Of a stretch of 64,000 nucleotides of DNA, positions 61,344 to 64,000 are shown piece after piece. The position numbers and the translations under genes are program-made. The stretch comes from Klebsiella michiganensis. GTDB taxonomy: Bacteria; Pseudomonadota; Gammaproteobacteria; Enterobacterales; Enterobacteriaceae. The number at the start of each line of letters is the position of its first letter. Within the stretch, counting starts at the first letter, position 1. The stretch spans positions 62,001 to 126,000 of the forward strand of contig NZ_PRDB01000001.1 of assembly GCF_002925905.1 (NCBI RefSeq), given 5' to 3'. The notes beneath the pieces were generated by a model. The model had not been told where the DNA came from. It saw only the letters and a program-made list of their open reading frames with translations, and did not search any database.

Positions 61344-62546
61344 TCAGCCAAATACCGGCAGCAGCAGATAGAGCTTAATCACCAGCGCGTTAACGATATC
61401 GATAAAAAACGCGCCCACCATCGGCACCACCAGAAACGCCATGTGCGACGGACCGAAACGGTCGGTAATCGCCTGCATGTTGGCAATCGCCGTCGGCGTC
61501 GCGCCGAGGCCGAAACCACAGTGGCCGGCTGCCAGCACCGCGGCATCGTAGTTTTTTCCCATCATCCGGTAGGTCACAAACACCGCATACAGCGCCATAG
61601 CCACTGCCTGAACCGCCAGAATAATAATCATCGGCAGCGCCAGCGACGCCAGCTCCCACAGCTTCAGGCTCATCAGGGCCATCGCCAGGAACAGCGACAG
61701 ACTGACGTTACCCAGCACCGACACCGCGCGGTCGAACACGCGGTACAGGCCCAGCGCCGACAGGCTATTGCTCAGGATCACGCCGATAAACAGCACGCAA
61801 ACGAAGGTGGGCAGTTCAAATACGGTTCCCGCCAGCAGTTGCGCAACGATCTTCCCTACCGTCAAACAGATGGCGATCAGCGCGATGCTCTCAATCAGCA
61901 CCAGCGATGTGATCATGCGCCCCATATCCGGCTTTTCAAACGCGGTCGGCGCGAGCTGATCGTCCGGCGTACCGTCCGGGGAGGAAGAGTGCTTAACCAG
62001 ATAGCGCGCCACCGGTCCGCCGATCAGGCCGCCCAGGACGAGGCCGAAGGTTGCGCAAGCCATGGCCACTTCGGTAGCGTTGGCAAAGCCATAGCGTTCA
62101 ACAAACAATTTACTCCACGCCGCGCCGGTACCGTGGCCGCCGGAAAGGGTAATCGAACCGGCCAGCAGCCCCATCAGCGGGTCGAGGCCAAGCAGCTTCG
62201 CCATGCCGATTCCGAGCGCGTTTTGCAGCAGCAGCAGCCCCACCACCACAATCAGGAACGTCCCCAGCACTTTGCCGCCGGAGCGCAGGCTGGCGAGGTT
62301 GGCGTTCAGGCCGATAGTGGCAAAGAAAGCCAGCATCAGCGGATCTTTGAGGCTCATATCGAAATCGATTTCGATATCCATGCTTTTCTTTAATACCAGC
62401 AGCGCCAGCGCGACCAGCAGGCCGCCCGCAACGGGTTCAGGAATGGTGTATTTCTTCAGGAAAGGGACGGTTTGAACGAGTTTTCTACCCAGTAGCAACA
62501 CGAGTGTTGCGGCAACGAGCGTCGATAAGGTATCGAGATGAAACAT
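61344..62546 (-). CDS. gltS: Sodium/glutamate symporter
   Basis: Inner-membrane Na+-dependent glutamate transporter, 400 residues (E. coli 401), about ten transmembrane helices with two re-entrant loops: GSITLSGGHGTGAAWSKLF at about 130-148 and GHCGFGLGATPTAIANMQAI at about 337-356. The ATG at 62546 gives MFHLDTLSTLVAATLVLLLG; a 12-residue upstream extension is not used. It stands convergent to glpK across the repeat array (in E. coli convergent to recG) and divergent from xanP. Confidence 0.96.
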   Translation of the reverse strand: MFHLDTLSTLVAATLVLLLGRKLVQTVPFLKKYTIPEPVAGGLLVALALLVLKKSMDIEIDFDMSLKDPLMLAFFATIGLNANLASLRSGGKVLGTFLIVVVGLLLLQNALGIGMAKLLGLDPLMGLLAGSITLSGGHGTGAAWSKLFVERYGFANATEVAMACATFGLVLGGLIGGPVARYLVKHSSSPDGTPDDQLAPTAFEKPDMGRMITSLVLIESIALIAICLTVGKIVAQLLAGTVFELPTFVCVLFIGVILSNSLSALGLYRVFDRAVSVLGNVSLSLFLAMALMSLKLWELASLALPMIIILAVQAVAMALYAVFVTYRMMGKNYDAAVLAAGHCGFGLGATPTAIANMQAITDRFGPSHMAFLVVPMVGAFFIDIVNALVIKLYLLLPVFG

Positions 62547-62725
62547 AAAAAAGAGCTCCTTATAGGCGCATGATCCATTCACACGCGACGGTATTCCCGG
62601 TGTCGATTGCTTCTCATCATGAGTAATCGGGAAGGGATTTTAAGCAGAAGTACGGAAAAAAGGACAGGAAAAGATATTTTGTAGGGATAATGATGCGATC
62701 AAGCATACAAAATGTTAATAAATAT

Positions 62726-62754
62726 TTGACACTTATTCCCTGCTTAAATATTTG
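62726..62754 (+). promoter_or_regulatory. Putative xanP promoter
   Basis: A consensus -35 TTGACA at 62726-62731 is followed after 17 bp by tatttg at 62749-62754 (alternatively ttaaat at 62744-62749). It lies about 80 bp upstream of the xanP ATG and just upstream of a PurR-type palindrome. The 62547-62833 gap also serves gltS on the other strand. Confidence 0.55.
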
Positions 62755-62767
62755 CCGCTAAAGAGTG

Positions 62768-62779
62768 GCAAACGTTTGC
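62768..62779. promoter_or_regulatory. PurR-type operator upstream of xanP
   Basis: The perfect 12-bp palindrome gcaaacgtttgc matches the core of the PurR consensus (ACGCAAACGTTTGCGT). It lies 55 bp upstream of the xanP ATG and just downstream of the putative -10, a position suited to repression when hypoxanthine or guanine is present. xanP encodes a xanthine permease, so the link is functionally sensible. Confidence 0.8.
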
Positions 62780-62833
62780 TTTTGGTCTACAGTCCGATAA
62801 AATCCCCGCTTTGCCACCTTTGGGATTGTTGTG

Positions 62834-64000
62834 ATGTCCGTTAACACCGCAGAATCAGAAAATGCGCAACCGGTTGCGCATAAGCAAACCAGCGAATTAA
62901 TCTACCGCCTTGAAGACCGCCCGCCGCTACCGCAAACCCTGTTCGCCGCTTTCCAGCACCTGCTGGCGATGTTTGTCGCGGTCATCACTCCGGCGCTGTT
63001 AATTTGCCAGGCTCTGGGCCTTCCGGCTCAGGATACGCAACACATCATCAGCATGTCCCTGTTCGCCTCCGGCGTGGCCTCCATCATTCAAATTAAAGCC
63101 TGGGGCCCGGTGGGGTCTGGTCTGCTCTCGATTCAGGGCACCAGTTTTAACTTCGTCGCGCCGCTGATTATGGGCGGGACCGCCTTGAAAACCGGCGGCG
63201 CCGATGTTCCGACCATGATGGCCGCGCTGTTCGGCACCCTGATGCTGGCCAGCTGCACAGAGATGGTTCTCTCCCGCGTTCTGCATCTCGCCCGCCGCAT
63301 TATTACCCCGCTGGTCTCCGGCGTGGTGGTGATGATTATCGGCCTGTCGCTGATTCAGGTTGGCCTGACCTCCATCGGCGGCGGCTATGCCGCCATGGCC
63401 GACCATACCTTCGGCGCGCCAAAAAACCTGCTGCTGGCAGGGATCGTGCTGGCGCTGATTATTATCCTTAACCGCCAGCGCAACCCGTACCTGCGCATCG
63501 CTTCGCTGGTTATCGCGATGGCGGCCGGCTACCTGGCGGCATGGCTACTCGATATGCTGCCGGCCAATACCGCGCCGACGGAAAGCAGCCTGATTATGGT
63601 ACCCACGCCGCTGTACTACGGGCTGGGCATCGACTGGAATCTGCTGCTGCCGCTGATGCTGGTGTTTATGATTACCTCGCTGGAAACCATCGGCGATATT
63701 ACCGCCACCTCTGACGTCTCCGAGCAGCCGGTTTCCGGCCCGCTATATATGAAGCGTCTGAAGGGCGGCGTGCTGGCCAACGGTCTGAACTCGTTTGTTT
63801 CGGCGGTATTCAACACCTTCCCGAACTCCTGCTTTGGCCAGAACAACGGCGTGATACAGCTGACCGGCGTCGCCAGCCGCTATGTCGGTTTCGTGGTCGC
63901 GCTGATGCTGATCGTGCTCGGCCTGTTCCCGGCGGTAAGCGGCTTCGTGCAGCATATTCCTGAGCCGGTGCTCGGCGGCGCGACGCTGGTGATGTTCGGC
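62834..64000 (+). CDS. xanP: Xanthine permease XanP (3' end outside window)
   Basis: NCS2/NAT-family xanthine:proton symporter of the inner membrane. 389 residues are present of roughly 463 expected; the frame is open to the window edge. It starts [20 protein letters not shown] and continues with family features: [20 protein letters not shown] at about 37-56 (the QH motif), [20 protein letters not shown] at about 91-110, and [20 protein letters not shown] at about 281-300 (the conserved acidic substrate-site helix). The C-terminal signature [19 protein letters not shown] is at about 334-352. Probably under PurR (see operator). Confidence 0.96.
   Translation, partial: MSVNTAESENAQPVAHKQTSELIYRLEDRPPLPQTLFAAFQHLLAMFVAVITPALLICQALGLPAQDTQHIISMSLFASGVASIIQIKAWGPVGSGLLSIQGTSFNFVAPLIMGGTALKTGGADVPTMMAALFGTLMLASCTEMVLSRVLHLARRIITPLVSGVVVMIIGLSLIQVGLTSIGGGYAAMADHTFGAPKNLLLAGIVLALIIILNRQRNPYLRIASLVIAMAAGYLAAWLLDMLPANTAPTESSLIMVPTPLYYGLGIDWNLLLPLMLVFMITSLETIGDITATSDVSEQPVSGPLYMKRLKGGVLANGLNSFVSAVFNTFPNSCFGQNNGVIQLTGVASRYVGFVVALMLIVLGLFPAVSGFVQHIPEPVLGGATLVMFG

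Noticed and set aside
60440-61351. Open reading frames of 80-168 residues on both strands, with proteins rich in Arg, Ala and Gly
   Set aside because: They read through the repeat units in every copy, have no ribosome binding site and no relation to known proteins; they are products of GC-rich repeats without stops.

Overview
The window is about 57% GC, almost fully coding, and carries housekeeping genes in the order known from the 80-82 min and 88.5 min regions of the Escherichia coli chromosome. It is therefore an enterobacterial chromosome. The LPS core locus holds wabG, wabH, wabN and waaE homologues rather than the E. coli waaQGPSBIJYZK set, which points to Klebsiella/Raoultella or a close relative. 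I cannot name the species. No tRNA, rRNA, CRISPR array, prophage, plasmid function or intact insertion sequence was seen.

Layout. 1-6.3 kb: end of the mannitol operon (mtlD, mtlR), yibT, yibL and the L-lactate operon lldPRD with two LldR-type operators. 6.4-17.4 kb: trmL; cysE-gpsA-secB-grxC-yibN leftward; gpmM-envC-yibQ rightward; a WaaE-like glycosyltransferase; tdh-kbl leftward. 17.7-32.0 kb: LPS inner and outer core locus, hldD-waaF-waaC-waaZ-like-waaL rightward, a leftward pair (GT9 transferase, wabN), then waaQ-wabG-wabH-GT2 and waaA-waaE-coaD rightward. 32.1-39.6 kb: mutM, rpmG, rpmB, radC, coaBC-dut, slmA, pyrE-rph with its attenuator, yicC. 39.7-49.8 kb: a ClC-type channel, yicG, ligB, and the gmk-rpoZ-spoT-trmH-recG unit.

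49.8-61.3 kb is the unusual part. Between recG and gltS, which are convergent neighbours in E. coli, sit glpX-fpr-yiiR-yiiQ-tpiA-(SLC13 transporter)-cdh-sbp followed by zapB-glpF-glpK. In E. coli this block reads zapB-glpF-glpK-glpX-fpr-...-sbp and lies on the other side of oriC. Here it is present as a circular permutation opened between glpK and glpX, so the glpFKX operon is split. glpX now follows recG by 53 bp, while glpFK ends in an array of seven ~122 bp REP/BIME-like units placed exactly at the other breakpoint. The window ends with gltS and the 5' part of xanP, which has a perfect 12-bp PurR-type palindrome upstream.

Most genes are ordinary. The points worth a second look are the split glp locus and its repeat array; ERIC-type elements lodged inside the hldD-waaF and spoT-trmH operons; a repeat-derived C-terminal tail on LldD; an AT-richer glycosyltransferase patch in the LPS locus; a ClC protein without the chloride-selectivity motif; a cysteine-free rhodanese (YibN); and a DNA ligase (LigB) with a signal-peptide-like N terminus. 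All comparisons with E. coli K-12 are from memory; no database search was run.
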